Shown: positions 44,500 to 54,396, numbered from the stretch's first letter. The stretch is DNA of 64,000 bases from Mesorhizobium_G sp050247155 (GCA_050247155.1 JBFWUS010000022.1:1-64000); one strand, 5' to 3'. Notes: generated from the letters alone by a model not told the origin. Made by a program: numbers and translations.

Positions 44500-45609
44500 T
44501 CAAGAAATCTCCACGCGAAGCCGAACGGGGCCGGCGCTGCTGCCGTCGAGGCTAACTGATTTTACGACCGCAAACACCTGAATTCCGGGCGTAATCGGCA
44601 AGGCCTCGGCCGAAAGGCGTGTGATGCGCGCGACGATTGCTTGGCCGTTGCAATCCACGGTCACATCGACATGCGCGCCCTGTGACTTTTCCAGCGACAG
44701 CACGCGGCCCTTCAAGACGTTGAGGCCGCTGATCCTCGCCGGCTTTTCCAGTGCCAGCATGACGTCCCGCGCCCGGACACGCAGGCGAACACGGTCGCCG
44801 ACGCCAGCCCGCAGCCCCGGCACCCGCATCTGGCCGGCCGCCGAGCGCAGCACGCCGATGTCAAAACGCTCGTTGCGCTCGACGACATCCATCTCCAGCA
44901 CCGCGCCTGCCTCTGCGCGGTCTTCGGATGGCAGGAGGTCGGTGCGCAGCATGATCTCAGCCGTTGGCCCGACAGCGGACACCTTGCCTTTGTCCAGCAC
45001 GACGATGTCGGACGCCAGCCGCGCCACCTCGGCGATCGAATGGCTGACATAGACGATCGGGATTTTCAGCTCGTCGCGCAGCCGTTCGATGTAGGGCAGG
45101 ATTTCCGCCTTGCGGGCTTCGTCCAGCGAGGCGAGTGGCTCGTCCATCAGGACAAGCTTGGGGCTGGCCGCCAGCGCACGGCCGATGGCCACACGCTGCT
45201 TTTCTCCGCCCGAGAGACTGGTCGGTCGCCTGTCCAACAGGCGTTCGATGCCGAGCAGCGTCACGATCTGGTCGAGATCGGCATAGCGCTCCGCCGCCGG
45301 TGTAAACCAGCGGCCATAGCGCAAATTCTGCGCGACCGTCAGATGGGGAAACAGCCGTGCGTCCTGGAACACATAGCCGACGCGGCGGCGGTATTTTGGG
45401 ACGAAAATGCGTTTTGTCGTGTCGACGAAAACCCAGCCGTTTGCCTCGATATGGCCGTCGTCTGGTCGCAACAGCCCGCCAATCATGTTTATCAGAGATG
45501 TTTTGCCGGACCCCGAAGGCCCGAACAGAGCCGTCAATTGCCCATAGGTCTCGAAGCGAGCCTCGAGGTCGAAGCTGCCGAGCCTGTGGCGGACGTCGAC
45601 AAGAAGCAT
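44500..45609 (-). CDS. modC: Molybdate ABC transporter ATP-binding protein
   Basis: The cytoplasmic ATPase of the molybdate importer. The 369-residue product has Walker A FGPSGSGKTSLIN, signature LSGGEKQRVAIGRALA, Walker B LVLMDEPLASLD, and a C-terminal TOBE/Mop regulatory domain (about residues 290-369). The start overlaps the modB stop (TAATG), and the stop abuts the downstream HTH gene. Confidence 0.95.
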   Translation of the reverse strand: MLLVDVRHRLGSFDLEARFETYGQLTALFGPSGSGKTSLINMIGGLLRPDDGHIEANGWVFVDTTKRIFVPKYRRRVGYVFQDARLFPHLTVAQNLRYGRWFTPAAERYADLDQIVTLLGIERLLDRRPTSLSGGEKQRVAIGRALAASPKLVLMDEPLASLDEARKAEILPYIERLRDELKIPIVYVSHSIAEVARLASDIVVLDKGKVSAVGPTAEIMLRTDLLPSEDRAEAGAVLEMDVVERNERFDIGVLRSAAGQMRVPGLRAGVGDRVRLRVRARDVMLALEKPARISGLNVLKGRVLSLEKSQGAHVDVTVDCNGQAIVARITRLSAEALPITPGIQVFAVVKSVSLDGSSAGPVRLRVEIS

Positions 45610-46310
45610 TATTCGGGCTCGATACGCTGGCCGACGCGCCGGGCCATAATCTCGGATGCGACGAGCGCTATCATGGCGATGGCGATCGAGACCAGCGTCA
45701 GTCGCATCGCGCCGGCATCGCCGCCAGGAACTTGTGTAAAGGTGTAGATGGCGGATGGCAGCGTCTGCGTCTCGCCGGGGATGTTGGACACGAAGGTGAT
45801 CGTCGCGCCGAACTCGCCCATCGCCTTGGCGAAGCAGAGGATCATGCCAGCGATGATGCCGGGCAGGATCAACGGCAAGGTCACCGTGGCGAACACCCAG
45901 GCGGGGCTGGCGCCCAGCGTTCCAGCCGCTGCCTCAAGTCGCCTGTCGACTGCCTCGATCGACAGCCGGATTGCCCGTACCATCAACGGAAACGCCATCA
46001 CCGCGCAGGCCAGCACCGCGCCTGTCCAGCGGAAGGACAAGACGATGCCGCAGCACTGTTCAAGAAAAGCGCCGGCTGGCCCGCGCCGCCCGAAGGTGAG
46101 CAGCAGCAGATAGCCGGTGACCACCGGCGGCAGGATCAGCGGCAGGTGCACGATGCCGTTCAGCACCGACTTGCCCCAGAAATTGCCCCGCGCCAACAGG
46201 AAGGCGACGGCAATGCCGAGCGGCAGGCTGGCGATCATCGCCCAGCTTGCCACGACAATGGACAGCCGCACGGCGATCCACTCCTCGGGCGATAGTTTGA
46301 GCCATTCCAA
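45609..46310 (-). CDS. modB: Molybdate ABC transporter permease
   Basis: The inner-membrane permease of the molybdate importer. The 233-residue product has about five membrane helices and the family segment GEFGATITFVSNIPGETQTLPSAIYTFTQVPGG with the EAA loop before it. The start is a TTG at 46310 preceded by AAGG, giving an N-terminus like E. coli ModB. The frame is open to another TTG at 46382 that would add 24 unrelated residues. No modA (periplasmic binding protein) is present upstream, where a tRNA-Gln gene lies instead. Confidence 0.93.
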   Translation of the reverse strand: MEWLKLSPEEWIAVRLSIVVASWAMIASLPLGIAVAFLLARGNFWGKSVLNGIVHLPLILPPVVTGYLLLLTFGRRGPAGAFLEQCCGIVLSFRWTGAVLACAVMAFPLMVRAIRLSIEAVDRRLEAAAGTLGASPAWVFATVTLPLILPGIIAGMILCFAKAMGEFGATITFVSNIPGETQTLPSAIYTFTQVPGGDAGAMRLTLVSIAIAMIALVASEIMARRVGQRIEPE

Positions 46311-46426
46311 TGGCGGCGGCCTTGTTTCCGGGCGGACATAACGGACAGTAGCGAATGAGCCATCGCCGCAATGCGGCGTCAAGGGCGGCCATTCGTCTGT
46401 CGATACGTAGATGAATAAAGGGTGGT

Positions 46427-46500
46427 TGGCTGGGGAACCTGGATTCGAACCAGGACTAACGGAGTCAGAGTCCGCTGGTCTACCGTTAACCTATTCCCCA
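46427..46500 (-). tRNA. tRNA-Gln (CTG anticodon)
   Basis: A complete cloverleaf on the minus strand, 74 bases including an encoded CCA. The acceptor stem is TGGGGAA/TTCCCCA, the T arm CTGG-TTCGAATC-CAGG, and the anticodon stem GCGGA/TCCGT around the loop CTCTGAC, giving anticodon CTG and so glutamine. Its 3' end lies about 45 to 115 bases upstream of modB on the same strand. tRNA 3' ends are common integration sites, but no second copy of the end was seen in this window. Confidence 0.95.
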
Positions 46501-46631
46501 ATAGCGCGGCCGGCAGCCGTCTCGACAAGATAGGGTCTTTCAGATCGAAATCCAACCCTTGCGGCATCCAGTGCGCGGGCCTTGTAACACATCTTTCCCT
46601 GCGATCAAGCCGCAGAACGCCCTGCGGCGAA

Positions 46632-47657
46632 CTATCCGCGGGCGAGCTGTGTGCGCTCGAACCCGAGCACCACGAAGATTGCAAGAAAAAGCGGGACGAT
46701 CAGATAGAACAAGCGAAACACCAGAAGTGCAGCCATGACCGATGCTGGGTCCATGTCCGAAAGTCCGGCCAGGAGGGCGATCTCCAGAACGCCCAGCCCA
46801 CCCGGGGCGTGCGACAGCAGGGCCAGGGAAAAGGAGACGAGGAAGACGCCGAGCACGGTCAGATAGCCCGGGTTTTCAACGCCCGGGAGAGCAAAATAGA
46901 TGATCGCGGCTGCGCCCATGATCTCAAGCGGCCCGATTATGAGCTGCCGCGCCACGATGGGCAGCCTTGGATAGACAAGTTCGAACTTGCCGATCTTCAG
47001 GGGCTTCAAGTGCAACCAGCTTCCGAACACATAGGCCGCGACGAGCAGGAGCAGCACGATGCCGATACCGTGTGAAAGAGGCAGGGATGGAAGCGTGGCG
47101 AAGCGCTCCAGCAGATTCGGATGGATGACCATCACGATGCCGGTGAGCAAAATGACGGCAAGGGCAAAGGTCAGCGAACATAGGCCGACGAGCACGCCGA
47201 CCTCCTGACCCGAAAGTCCTCGGCTGGCATAGGCGCGATAGCGCACCACCGCGCCCGAAAGCACCGAACCGCCGATATTGTGTGCCAGCGCGTAGGTCGT
47301 GAACGAACAGATCGTCACGAAGAGCCACGGCACATGGCGGCGCAGATGCAACAGAGCGATGTGATCGTAGCCGGCGAGCGCGCCGTACGCGACTAGGGCG
47401 CTCAGCGCCGCCAGCACCCAGTTATGCGGCTTGATCGCAACGAGCCCGGCCCAGACATCGTCCAGCGAGGTGTAGCGCAATTCGCCGTAGAGCAGCCAGG
47501 CGGAAAAGCCTACCGCCGCAAATCCGATTACCGGCCATATATAATTCTTCAGTTTGATACGTTTCCGGTCGGCTGCTGACTCGGTCTTGCAACCTGATGG
47601 CCGGCTGCCAGCAGGGAAACTCAGTTCATTGCGCAACGGCGCGCTCCATTCAACCAT
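46632..47657 (-). CDS. Lysylphosphatidylglycerol synthase-like membrane protein (UPF0104)
   Basis: A 341-residue inner-membrane protein with about eight helices in the flippase-type domain of MprF (LPG_synthase_TM/UPF0104). Recognisable segments are HNIGGSVLSGAVVRYRAYASRGLS and FSLALLSHAPGGLGVLEIALL. It lacks the C-terminal aminoacyl-transferase domain of full MprF, so it is probably a lipid or glycolipid flippase-like protein of unknown substrate. The ATG at 47657 leaves about 35 polar residues before the first helix; a later start is possible. Divergent from the ppx gene. Confidence 0.85.
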   Translation of the reverse strand: MVEWSAPLRNELSFPAGSRPSGCKTESAADRKRIKLKNYIWPVIGFAAVGFSAWLLYGELRYTSLDDVWAGLVAIKPHNWVLAALSALVAYGALAGYDHIALLHLRRHVPWLFVTICSFTTYALAHNIGGSVLSGAVVRYRAYASRGLSGQEVGVLVGLCSLTFALAVILLTGIVMVIHPNLLERFATLPSLPLSHGIGIVLLLLVAAYVFGSWLHLKPLKIGKFELVYPRLPIVARQLIIGPLEIMGAAAIIYFALPGVENPGYLTVLGVFLVSFSLALLSHAPGGLGVLEIALLAGLSDMDPASVMAALLVFRLFYLIVPLFLAIFVVLGFERTQLARG

Positions 47658-47789
47658 TCTTGTCCATTGCGGCCATTTTGCCGACTTTCCCTTTGTATTT
47701 CGTCAAACCGCTGTTACCTTATCGGCAACTGAACAGATTGAGCGCCTGCTGCGTCCGAAAGGTTCGCGCGGCGCCAGAAGGGTACCAGA

Positions 47790-49079
47790 GTGGACAACGG
47801 TCACGCCGGCGCAGCGCCGCCGGGGGATGGCGCGGCGCAAGGACACCTCAGAGGTAGTCCAGACGGCGATCTGGCGACCGCGCGGACGCCGCACAAGAAA
47901 CGCCGAAAACGCAAGAAAAACCGCAAGGTTTTCGCTCGCGAGGGAGGCAATTCCAGGCCTATCGCTCTTGGGGTGCCTGTCTCTGAGACGCGAGTCGGCG
48001 CCTTTGTAGTGCCTGAGGCGGGCCGACCTCCGGCGCAGCCATTTGTGGGCGATATCGCGGCTCGTGCGCACCATTCGCCCGCCTTCGCCGCTCTCGATCT
48101 GGGCACCAATAATTGTCGCCTCCTGGTGGCCGTGCCCGGTCGGCCAGGGCAATTTCGCGTCATCGATGCGTTTTCGCGCATCGTCCGCCTGGGTGAAGGT
48201 TTGACGGCAAGCGGACGGCTCAGCGAGGCCGCGATGGATCGCGCCGTCGAGGCGCTAAAAGTCTGCGGCGATAAATTGCGCGGCCGCAGTGTGCAGCGCT
48301 CCCGCCTCATTGCCACCGAAGCCTGCCGGTCGGCGGCCAACGGAGCCGAATTCCTGGCCCGTGTCGAGCGCGAGGCGGGGTTGAAGCTGGAAATCATCGA
48401 TCGCCGGACCGAGGCGCGGCTCGCCGTTTCCGGCTGCGGCTCGCTGGTTGAGCGGGATACAGATGGCGTCGTGCTATTCGATATCGGTGGTGGCTCGTCC
48501 GAAATCGCGCTGATTGATCTCAGCCGTCAGCGCACGCCACGACTGGCTTCCCACATCGTGTCCTGGACGTCTCTGCCACTGGGTGTCGTGTCGCTAGCCG
48601 AACGTTTCGGCGGCAAGATCGTTTCCAGTGACGTTTTCGAGGCAATGGTGGCGGATGTCCGCGGCCATCTGGAAGCCTTTGCCGGGCGCAATCGGCTGGA
48701 TCATGTCAGCCGCACGCCGCGCTTCCACTTGCTTGGCACGTCGGGCACGGTGACCACGCTGGCGGGCATTCACCTCAACCTGGAACGCTACGACCGTCGC
48801 AAGGTCGACGGACTCTGGATGACCTCGGATGAGGTCGATCGCATGATGGCGCGGCTGTTGAGCTGGGATTTTCAAGCGCGTGTGGCCAACCCGTGCATTG
48901 GCGCCGATCGCGCGGACCTCGTGCTGGCCGGCTGCGCAATCCTTCAGGCTATCCGCGAAGTCTGGCCGTCGGAACGGCTGCGCGTTGCCGACCGCGGCCT
49001 CCGCGAAGGCATTCTGACCGAGCTGATGGCCGAGGACGGCGTCTGGCGGCGCGGCCGCTTTGGCGGGCCACGCCCATGA
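47790..49079 (+). CDS. Ppx/GppA-family phosphatase
   Basis: A 429-residue ASKHA-fold enzyme, either an exopolyphosphatase or a pppGpp phosphohydrolase. The phosphate-binding motifs are AALDLGTNNCRLLVA (about residues 99-113) and LFDIGGGSSEIALID (about 223-237), with LGTSGTVTTLAGI further on. The first 95 residues are a basic, low-complexity extension (KKRRKRKKNRK), longer than in E. coli GppA; the chosen start is a GTG at 47790 after AAGGG. The ATG of rlmE overlaps its stop. Polyphosphate versus (p)ppGpp specificity cannot be decided from sequence. Confidence 0.9.
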   Translation: MDNGHAGAAPPGDGAAQGHLRGSPDGDLATARTPHKKRRKRKKNRKVFAREGGNSRPIALGVPVSETRVGAFVVPEAGRPPAQPFVGDIAARAHHSPAFAALDLGTNNCRLLVAVPGRPGQFRVIDAFSRIVRLGEGLTASGRLSEAAMDRAVEALKVCGDKLRGRSVQRSRLIATEACRSAANGAEFLARVEREAGLKLEIIDRRTEARLAVSGCGSLVERDTDGVVLFDIGGGSSEIALIDLSRQRTPRLASHIVSWTSLPLGVVSLAERFGGKIVSSDVFEAMVADVRGHLEAFAGRNRLDHVSRTPRFHLLGTSGTVTTLAGIHLNLERYDRRKVDGLWMTSDEVDRMMARLLSWDFQARVANPCIGADRADLVLAGCAILQAIREVWPSERLRVADRGLREGILTELMAEDGVWRRGRFGGPRP

Positions 49080-49774
49080 TCAAGAAGCCAGCTGGAGCCG
49101 GCGCGCGCGTGCTGCGCACCAAGATCAAGAAGAAGAGCGGCCTGAAGGAATCGTCGCGGCGCTGGCTCGAGCGCCACATGAACGATCCGTACGTCCAGCG
49201 CTCCAAGGCTGAAGGATATCGTTCGCGCGCGGCCTACAAGCTGATCGAGATCGACGCGCGCTATCACATCCTGAAGCCGGGCATGCGGGTCGTCGATCTT
49301 GGCGCGGCCCCCGGGGGCTGGTGCCAGGTTGCTGCGGCTGTCACCAACTCGACTGCGGAAAATCCGCATGTGGTCGGCATCGATTATCTGGAAGTCGATC
49401 CGGTGCCGGGTTCGGTCATTCTCCAGAAGGATTTTCTGGATGACGACGCGCCGGCAAAGCTGGCCGAGGCGCTCGGCGGCGACCCTGATGTCGTGCTGTC
49501 GGACATGGCGTCGCCCACGACCGGCCATCGCCGCACCGACCATCTGCGCACCATGCATCTGTGCGAAGTGGCCGCCGATTTCGCCGTTTCGGTGCTGAAG
49601 CCTGGCGGGCATTTTCTGGCCAAGACCTTTCAGGGCGGCACGGAGACCAGCCTGCTCGATCTGCTGAAGCGTAATTTCAAATCGGTGCATCACGTCAAGC
49701 CGCCAGCCTCGCGCGACGAATCGGTCGAGCTCTATCTGCTGGCCAAGGATTTCAAGGGACGGCCGCCGGTCTGA
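49076..49774 (+). CDS. rlmE: 23S rRNA 2'-O-ribose U2552 methyltransferase
   Basis: Methylates U2552 of 23S rRNA late in 50S assembly (FtsJ/RrmJ family). The 232-residue product shows the SAM motif VVDLGAAPGGWCQVAA and the catalytic K-D-K-E tetrad in RAAYKLIEID, LSDMASPTTGHR, FLAKTFQGG and RDESVELYLLA. The basic N-terminal extension (about 30 residues) is usual in alphaproteobacteria. It overlaps the Ppx/GppA gene by four bases (ATGA); this pair is conserved in rhizobia. Confidence 0.96.
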   Translation: MIKKPAGAGARVLRTKIKKKSGLKESSRRWLERHMNDPYVQRSKAEGYRSRAAYKLIEIDARYHILKPGMRVVDLGAAPGGWCQVAAAVTNSTAENPHVVGIDYLEVDPVPGSVILQKDFLDDDAPAKLAEALGGDPDVVLSDMASPTTGHRRTDHLRTMHLCEVAADFAVSVLKPGGHFLAKTFQGGTETSLLDLLKRNFKSVHHVKPPASRDESVELYLLAKDFKGRPPV

Positions 49775-49784
49775 CCCCGTCCGC

Positions 49785-51194
49785 TCACTCGGGTTTGGCC
49801 GCCGCAACCTCTTCGGCCGGCCTGAGGCGGTAGCCCGAAACCGCGTTGCCGGCCTCGGGAGCCAAACCCAGAAAGGGGATCGCCGACAGCGCGGTGATGG
49901 CGGCGACGACCATCAGGGCGACATGGAAGGATTCAATACTTGTCGCCTGACCGGTCATCAGCCCGGCCAGCTCCAATACGCCACCCGCGACCGCGACGCC
50001 CAGAGCGATGCTCACCTGTTGGGTCGTGGCTGAGATGGCCGTCGCCTGGCTGGCCTGCTTGTCATCGAGCGTCGAAAACACCAGTGCATTGGCCGACGTA
50101 AAGAACATCGAGCGGGAAAATCCGGCCGTCAGCAGCACCAGCAGGATCACGAGGTGCGGCGTCAGCGGCGTGAAGAGAATGTTGCCGGCCGTGAAGCATG
50201 CGGTGACGATCCCGGCCAGGATGAGCACATTACGGAAGCCGGCGAGCCGCAAAAGCACCGGCGCCACAAATTTCATCACCATAGCGCCGAGCGCGGTGGC
50301 GAAGGTCAGACTGCCCGATTCGAACGGCGTCATGCCGAAGCCGAGCTGGAACAATAGCGGCAACAGGAAGGGCAAAGCGCCGCTGCCGATGCGGAACATC
50401 GATCCGCCAACGATTGCCGCGCGGAACACGCGGTCCTGAAAGAGGCTGAGGTCGAGGATTGCGTTCGCCGTCCGCCGGGCGTGGAAGACATAAGCGATCG
50501 ATGCGACGATGCCGATCACCACCGCCGAGCCGCCGACAAATGGCGGCAGCGCCGGCAGACTCACTACCGACAGGCCGAAGACGATGCCAGAAGCCGCCAG
50601 CGCCACGATGATGAAGCCGGTCACGTCCATCGGTTTCACGCCGATCGGCTCCATATGCGGCAGGTATATCCGCGCCATCAGGATGCCGATCAGGCCGATC
50701 GGGATGTTGATCAGAAAGATCCAGTGCCAGGAAAAATAGGTGGTGATGAAGCCGCCGAGCGGCGGACCGATCATCGGGCCGATCAGCGCTGGCACCGTCA
50801 GCCACGCCATGGCTGCAACCAGTTCGCGTCGTTCAGTTGTGCGCACAAGCACCAGGCGGGCCACCGGCGTCATCATCGCACCGCCCATGCCTTGCAGGAA
50901 ACGCGCCACGACGAAGCCGCCCAATGACCCAGCCATCGCGCAGGCGACGGAGCCTGCCATGAACACGACGATCGCGCTGAGGAACACGCGCTTGGCGCCA
51001 TATTTGTCGGCGAACCACGAGCTGATCGGAATGAAGATCGCCAGCGACACGAGGTAGGCGGTCAGCGCCAGTTTCAGCGCGATCGGGCTGGTGCCGATGT
51101 CCGCCGCGATCGCCGGCAGTGAGGTGGAGATCACCGTCGAATCCATATTCTCCATGAACAGGGCGACGGCCAGGATGAGTGGGATGACCCGCAT
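49785..51194 (-). CDS. MFS multidrug exporter, DHA2 (EmrB/QacA) type
   Basis: A 469-residue inner-membrane exporter with about 14 helices, driven by proton antiport. It starts MRVIPLILAVALFMENMDSTVISTSLPAIA, the DHA2 hallmark, and has motif A as ADKYGAKRVFLSA and motif C-like GPMIGPPLGGFI. The ATG at 51194 is preferred; a further ATG at 51236 adds a short polar piece. It has no EmrA-type partner nearby. Substrate unknown. Its stop lies ten bases from the rlmE stop, with no terminator between. Confidence 0.9.
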   Translation of the reverse strand: MRVIPLILAVALFMENMDSTVISTSLPAIAADIGTSPIALKLALTAYLVSLAIFIPISSWFADKYGAKRVFLSAIVVFMAGSVACAMAGSLGGFVVARFLQGMGGAMMTPVARLVLVRTTERRELVAAMAWLTVPALIGPMIGPPLGGFITTYFSWHWIFLINIPIGLIGILMARIYLPHMEPIGVKPMDVTGFIIVALAASGIVFGLSVVSLPALPPFVGGSAVVIGIVASIAYVFHARRTANAILDLSLFQDRVFRAAIVGGSMFRIGSGALPFLLPLLFQLGFGMTPFESGSLTFATALGAMVMKFVAPVLLRLAGFRNVLILAGIVTACFTAGNILFTPLTPHLVILLVLLTAGFSRSMFFTSANALVFSTLDDKQASQATAISATTQQVSIALGVAVAGGVLELAGLMTGQATSIESFHVALMVVAAITALSAIPFLGLAPEAGNAVSGYRLRPAEEVAAAKPE

Positions 51195-51377
51195 TTCATG
51201 CGGCCTAGCATGGCACAGGTAGCATTGTCCCAACATCTTGACTGTTGCGGCAAACTTTCCGCAGTCTCGCGGCTCACTAAGCCAAGGCGAATATGGCAAG
51301 AGCGCCAGCCGCTCCTCTTGCCGAAACGGCGTGGCTGGCTACGATCCGCGCCCGATCAGGAACAGATGCTGCAACCA

Positions 51378-53531
51378 ATGTCAGACACAAAAAGACCCGT
51401 CGACCAGTTGACCGATGCCGAGGCGGCAGAGGAACTCGCTGCCCTGGCCGCCGAGATCGCCGAACATGACCGCCGCTACCATGCCGAGGACGCACCGACG
51501 ATCAGCGACGCGGAGTATGACGCGCTGCGCAGGCGCAACGCCGAGATCGAGTTGCGCTTTCCGGAGCTGGTCCGTTCCGATTCGCCGACGGAGAAGGTGG
51601 GCGCGGCACCCTCCGGCGCTTTCGCGCAGGTGCGCCACAGCGTGCCGATGCTGTCGCTCGACAACACTTTTTCAGACGAGGACGTGGCGGATTTCGTCAC
51701 CAGCGTGCGCCGGTTCCTGAACTGGCCGGCCGATCAGGAGATTGTCTTCACCGCCGAACCCAAGATCGACGGCCTGTCGATGTCGTTGCGCTACGAGAAG
51801 CGCAAACTGGTCACGGCCGCCACGCGCGGCGATGGCGTGACAGGCGAGAATGTCACCGCAAATATACGCACCATCAGGGAAATCCCCGACGAGCTGCCGG
51901 CCGACGCGCCGGACGTCGTCGAGGTGCGCGGCGAGGTGTATATGCGCCGCGACGACTTTTTCGCGTTGCAGAAGCGGATGGCCGAGAGCGGCCAGACCTT
52001 CGCCAACCCGCGTAATTCGGCGGCCGGCAGCCTTCGCCAGAAGAACCCGGAAGTGACCAAGACCAGGCCGCTAAAATTCTTCGCCTATGCCTGGGGCGAG
52101 ACCAGCGAACCGCTCGGCACGACACAATATGATGTTGTGCGCCGCTTCGGCGACTGGGGTTTTCCGATCAACGACCGCATGGTGCGCTGCTCTTCGGTCG
52201 AACAGATATTGGCGCATTACCACTCCATTGAAGCGGACCGCGCCGAATTGCCCTACGACATCGATGGCGTCGTTTATAAGGTCGATCGGCTGGATCTTCA
52301 GGAGCGGCTCGGTTTCCGCTCGCGCAGCCCGCGCTGGGCGACGGCCCACAAATTCGCGGCGGAGAAGGCGTTTACGATCCTGAACGGTATCGACATCCAG
52401 GTCGGCCGCACCGGGGCGCTGACGCCGGTGGCGCGGCTGGAACCGGTTACGGTCGGCGGCGTCGTGGTGGTCAACGCAACGCTGCACAACGAGGATTACA
52501 TCAAGGGTATCGGCAACAACGGCCAGCCGATCCGCGAGGGCAGGGACATCCGCGTCGGCGACACGGTGAAGATCCAGCGCGCCGGCGACGTCATCCCGCA
52601 AGTGCTCGACGTTGAGATGGACAAGCGGCCGGTCGATTCCGTGCCGTACATCTTTCCAGACCGATGCCCCGCCTGCGGCAGCCATGCCGTACGCGAGGAA
52701 GGCGAGGCGGTGCGGCGCTGCACGGGCGGCCTGATCTGCCCGGCACAGGCGGTGGAGCGCCTGCGCCATTTCGTGGCGCGGGGCGCCATGGATATCGAAG
52801 GTCTGGGCGAAAAGCAGATCGAATTTTTCTTCGCGGTCGAGGATCCCGCTCTGCGCATCCGCACGCCCGCCGACATTTTTACCCTCAAGGCGCGGCAGGC
52901 GAATTCGCTGACCAAACTCGAAAACATCGACGGTTTTGGCGCGACGTCGGTGAAAAAACTCTTTGACGCCATTGATGGCCGCCGGCAGGTCGAATTCTGG
53001 CGTTTTCTGCACGGGCTGGGCATCCGCCATGTGGGGGAGACCAACGCCAAACGGCTGGCCCGGCATTTCCTGGCATTCCACGCGCTGCGCGAGTCCGCCG
53101 AGAACGCGATCCCACCCGAAGGCAAGGGCGATCCGGGCAATTCCGCCTGGCAGGAACTGCGCGCCGTCGGCGGCATCGGCGATGTCGTGGCCGAGGCTGT
53201 CGTCGACTTCTTCGCCGAGGAGCACAACCGCCAGGCAGTGGATGCGCTGTTGACCGAGGTGACACCGCTGGACGAAGAAAAGGTCGAGGCAAGTTCCTCG
53301 CCGGTCGCCGGCAAGACGGTCGTCTTCACCGGCTCCCTGGAAAAGATGTCGCGCGACGAAGCCAAGGCGATGGCCGAAAAGCTCGGCGCCAAAGTAGCGG
53401 GTTCCGTCTCGAAGAAGACGGACCTTGTCGTCGCCGGCCCCGGCGCGGGCTCAAAACTCAAGCAAGCCAACGATTTGGGGATCGAGGTGATCACCGAGGA
53501 TCAGTGGTTCGAGCGGGTAGGTGGCTCCTGA
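51378..53531 (+). CDS. ligA: NAD-dependent DNA ligase
   Basis: Seals nicks in duplex DNA during replication and repair. The 717-residue product has the N-terminal Ia domain, the adenylation motif with Lys129 in PKIDGLSMSLRY, and an OB domain. A four-cysteine zinc finger (CPAC ... RRCTGGLICPAQ, near residues 431-455), helix-hairpin-helix repeats (about 480-600) and a C-terminal BRCT domain (about 640-717) follow. The ATG at 51378 starts MSDTKRPVDQLTDAEA; the open frame upstream overlaps the divergent MFS gene and is not used. Confidence 0.97.
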   Translation: MSDTKRPVDQLTDAEAAEELAALAAEIAEHDRRYHAEDAPTISDAEYDALRRRNAEIELRFPELVRSDSPTEKVGAAPSGAFAQVRHSVPMLSLDNTFSDEDVADFVTSVRRFLNWPADQEIVFTAEPKIDGLSMSLRYEKRKLVTAATRGDGVTGENVTANIRTIREIPDELPADAPDVVEVRGEVYMRRDDFFALQKRMAESGQTFANPRNSAAGSLRQKNPEVTKTRPLKFFAYAWGETSEPLGTTQYDVVRRFGDWGFPINDRMVRCSSVEQILAHYHSIEADRAELPYDIDGVVYKVDRLDLQERLGFRSRSPRWATAHKFAAEKAFTILNGIDIQVGRTGALTPVARLEPVTVGGVVVVNATLHNEDYIKGIGNNGQPIREGRDIRVGDTVKIQRAGDVIPQVLDVEMDKRPVDSVPYIFPDRCPACGSHAVREEGEAVRRCTGGLICPAQAVERLRHFVARGAMDIEGLGEKQIEFFFAVEDPALRIRTPADIFTLKARQANSLTKLENIDGFGATSVKKLFDAIDGRRQVEFWRFLHGLGIRHVGETNAKRLARHFLAFHALRESAENAIPPEGKGDPGNSAWQELRAVGGIGDVVAEAVVDFFAEEHNRQAVDALLTEVTPLDEEKVEASSSPVAGKTVVFTGSLEKMSRDEAKAMAEKLGAKVAGSVSKKTDLVVAGPGAGSKLKQANDLGIEVITEDQWFERVGGS

Positions 53532-53652
53532 AGGCATTCATTTTTGCTTCACACAGAAAGCTAATCAATCAATTTCGCTTACAGATAGGTCAAACGAATT
53601 CGTGTGACTTTCGGGCCCCGGCAGCGTTGATACGCGACAGCAGGAGTGTTCG

Positions 53653-54396
53653 ATGTCCGCCGATTCCGTTCTGGACGACCAAATAGCTGTGTCGCGCAGC
53701 AATGATTTCTGGGAGGGCGCGCGCCTTTCCATTCCGGTCATCGTCTCCGCCACGCCATTCGCCATGCTGTTCGGAGCGCTGGCAGTCGCCAATGGCCTCA
53801 GCGTCTTCGAAGCGACGCTGATGAGCGCCACCATCTTTGGTGGCGCCAGCCAGATGGTCGGCATCGAGCTTTTTGGCCAGAAGATTGCGCCTTGGCTGAT
53901 TGTGCTTTCGATCTTCGCGGTGAATTTCCGCCATGTCCTCTATTCGGCCGCCATCGGCAGCCGGCTGGCGCATTGGCCCGCCTGGCAACAGGCGGTTGGC
54001 TATTTTGTCCTCACCGATCCACAATTCGCACTGGCTGAAGCCCGCGCCGAGGAAGGTCGCAAAGTGGGTTTCGTCTGGTACATGGGCGCCGGCGGGCCCA
54101 TGGTGTTCTTCTGGATAGCCGGAACATGGCTTGGCGCAATGTTCGGCCGCCTCATTCCCGATCCACATGCGCTTGGCCTCGATTTCCTGCTGCCGATCTA
54201 TTTCCTCGGCATCGTCATGGGCTTTCGCCAGCGCCCGCTCTGGCTGCCGGTCGTGCTGGTCAGCGGCGTGGCCTCCATCCTGGCCTACAAATTCGTTGGC
54301 TCGCCCTGGCATGTTTCGCTAGGTGCTGCGGCTGGCATTCTGCTGGCGGCAATCGTCGGACCGCTGCCCGGCAAGACGGAGGAAGAAACGCCATGA
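53653..54396 (+). CDS. azlC: AzlC-family branched-chain amino-acid exporter subunit
   Basis: The large subunit of an AzlCD (YgaZH-like) exporter of branched-chain amino acids. The 247-residue product has about seven membrane helices and the family signature LMSATIFGGASQMVGIELFGQ and NFRHVLYSAAIGSRLA. GCAGGAG precedes the ATG at 53653. It overlaps azlD by four bases (ATGA), so both subunits are co-translated. Confidence 0.93.
   Translation: MSADSVLDDQIAVSRSNDFWEGARLSIPVIVSATPFAMLFGALAVANGLSVFEATLMSATIFGGASQMVGIELFGQKIAPWLIVLSIFAVNFRHVLYSAAIGSRLAHWPAWQQAVGYFVLTDPQFALAEARAEEGRKVGFVWYMGAGGPMVFFWIAGTWLGAMFGRLIPDPHALGLDFLLPIYFLGIVMGFRQRPLWLPVVLVSGVASILAYKFVGSPWHVSLGAAAGILLAAIVGPLPGKTEEETP

Noticed and set aside
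46311..46382. Upstream 24-codon extension of modB from a TTG at 46382
   Set aside because: No ribosome site and no resemblance to ModB; the TTG at 46310 gives the normal N-terminus.
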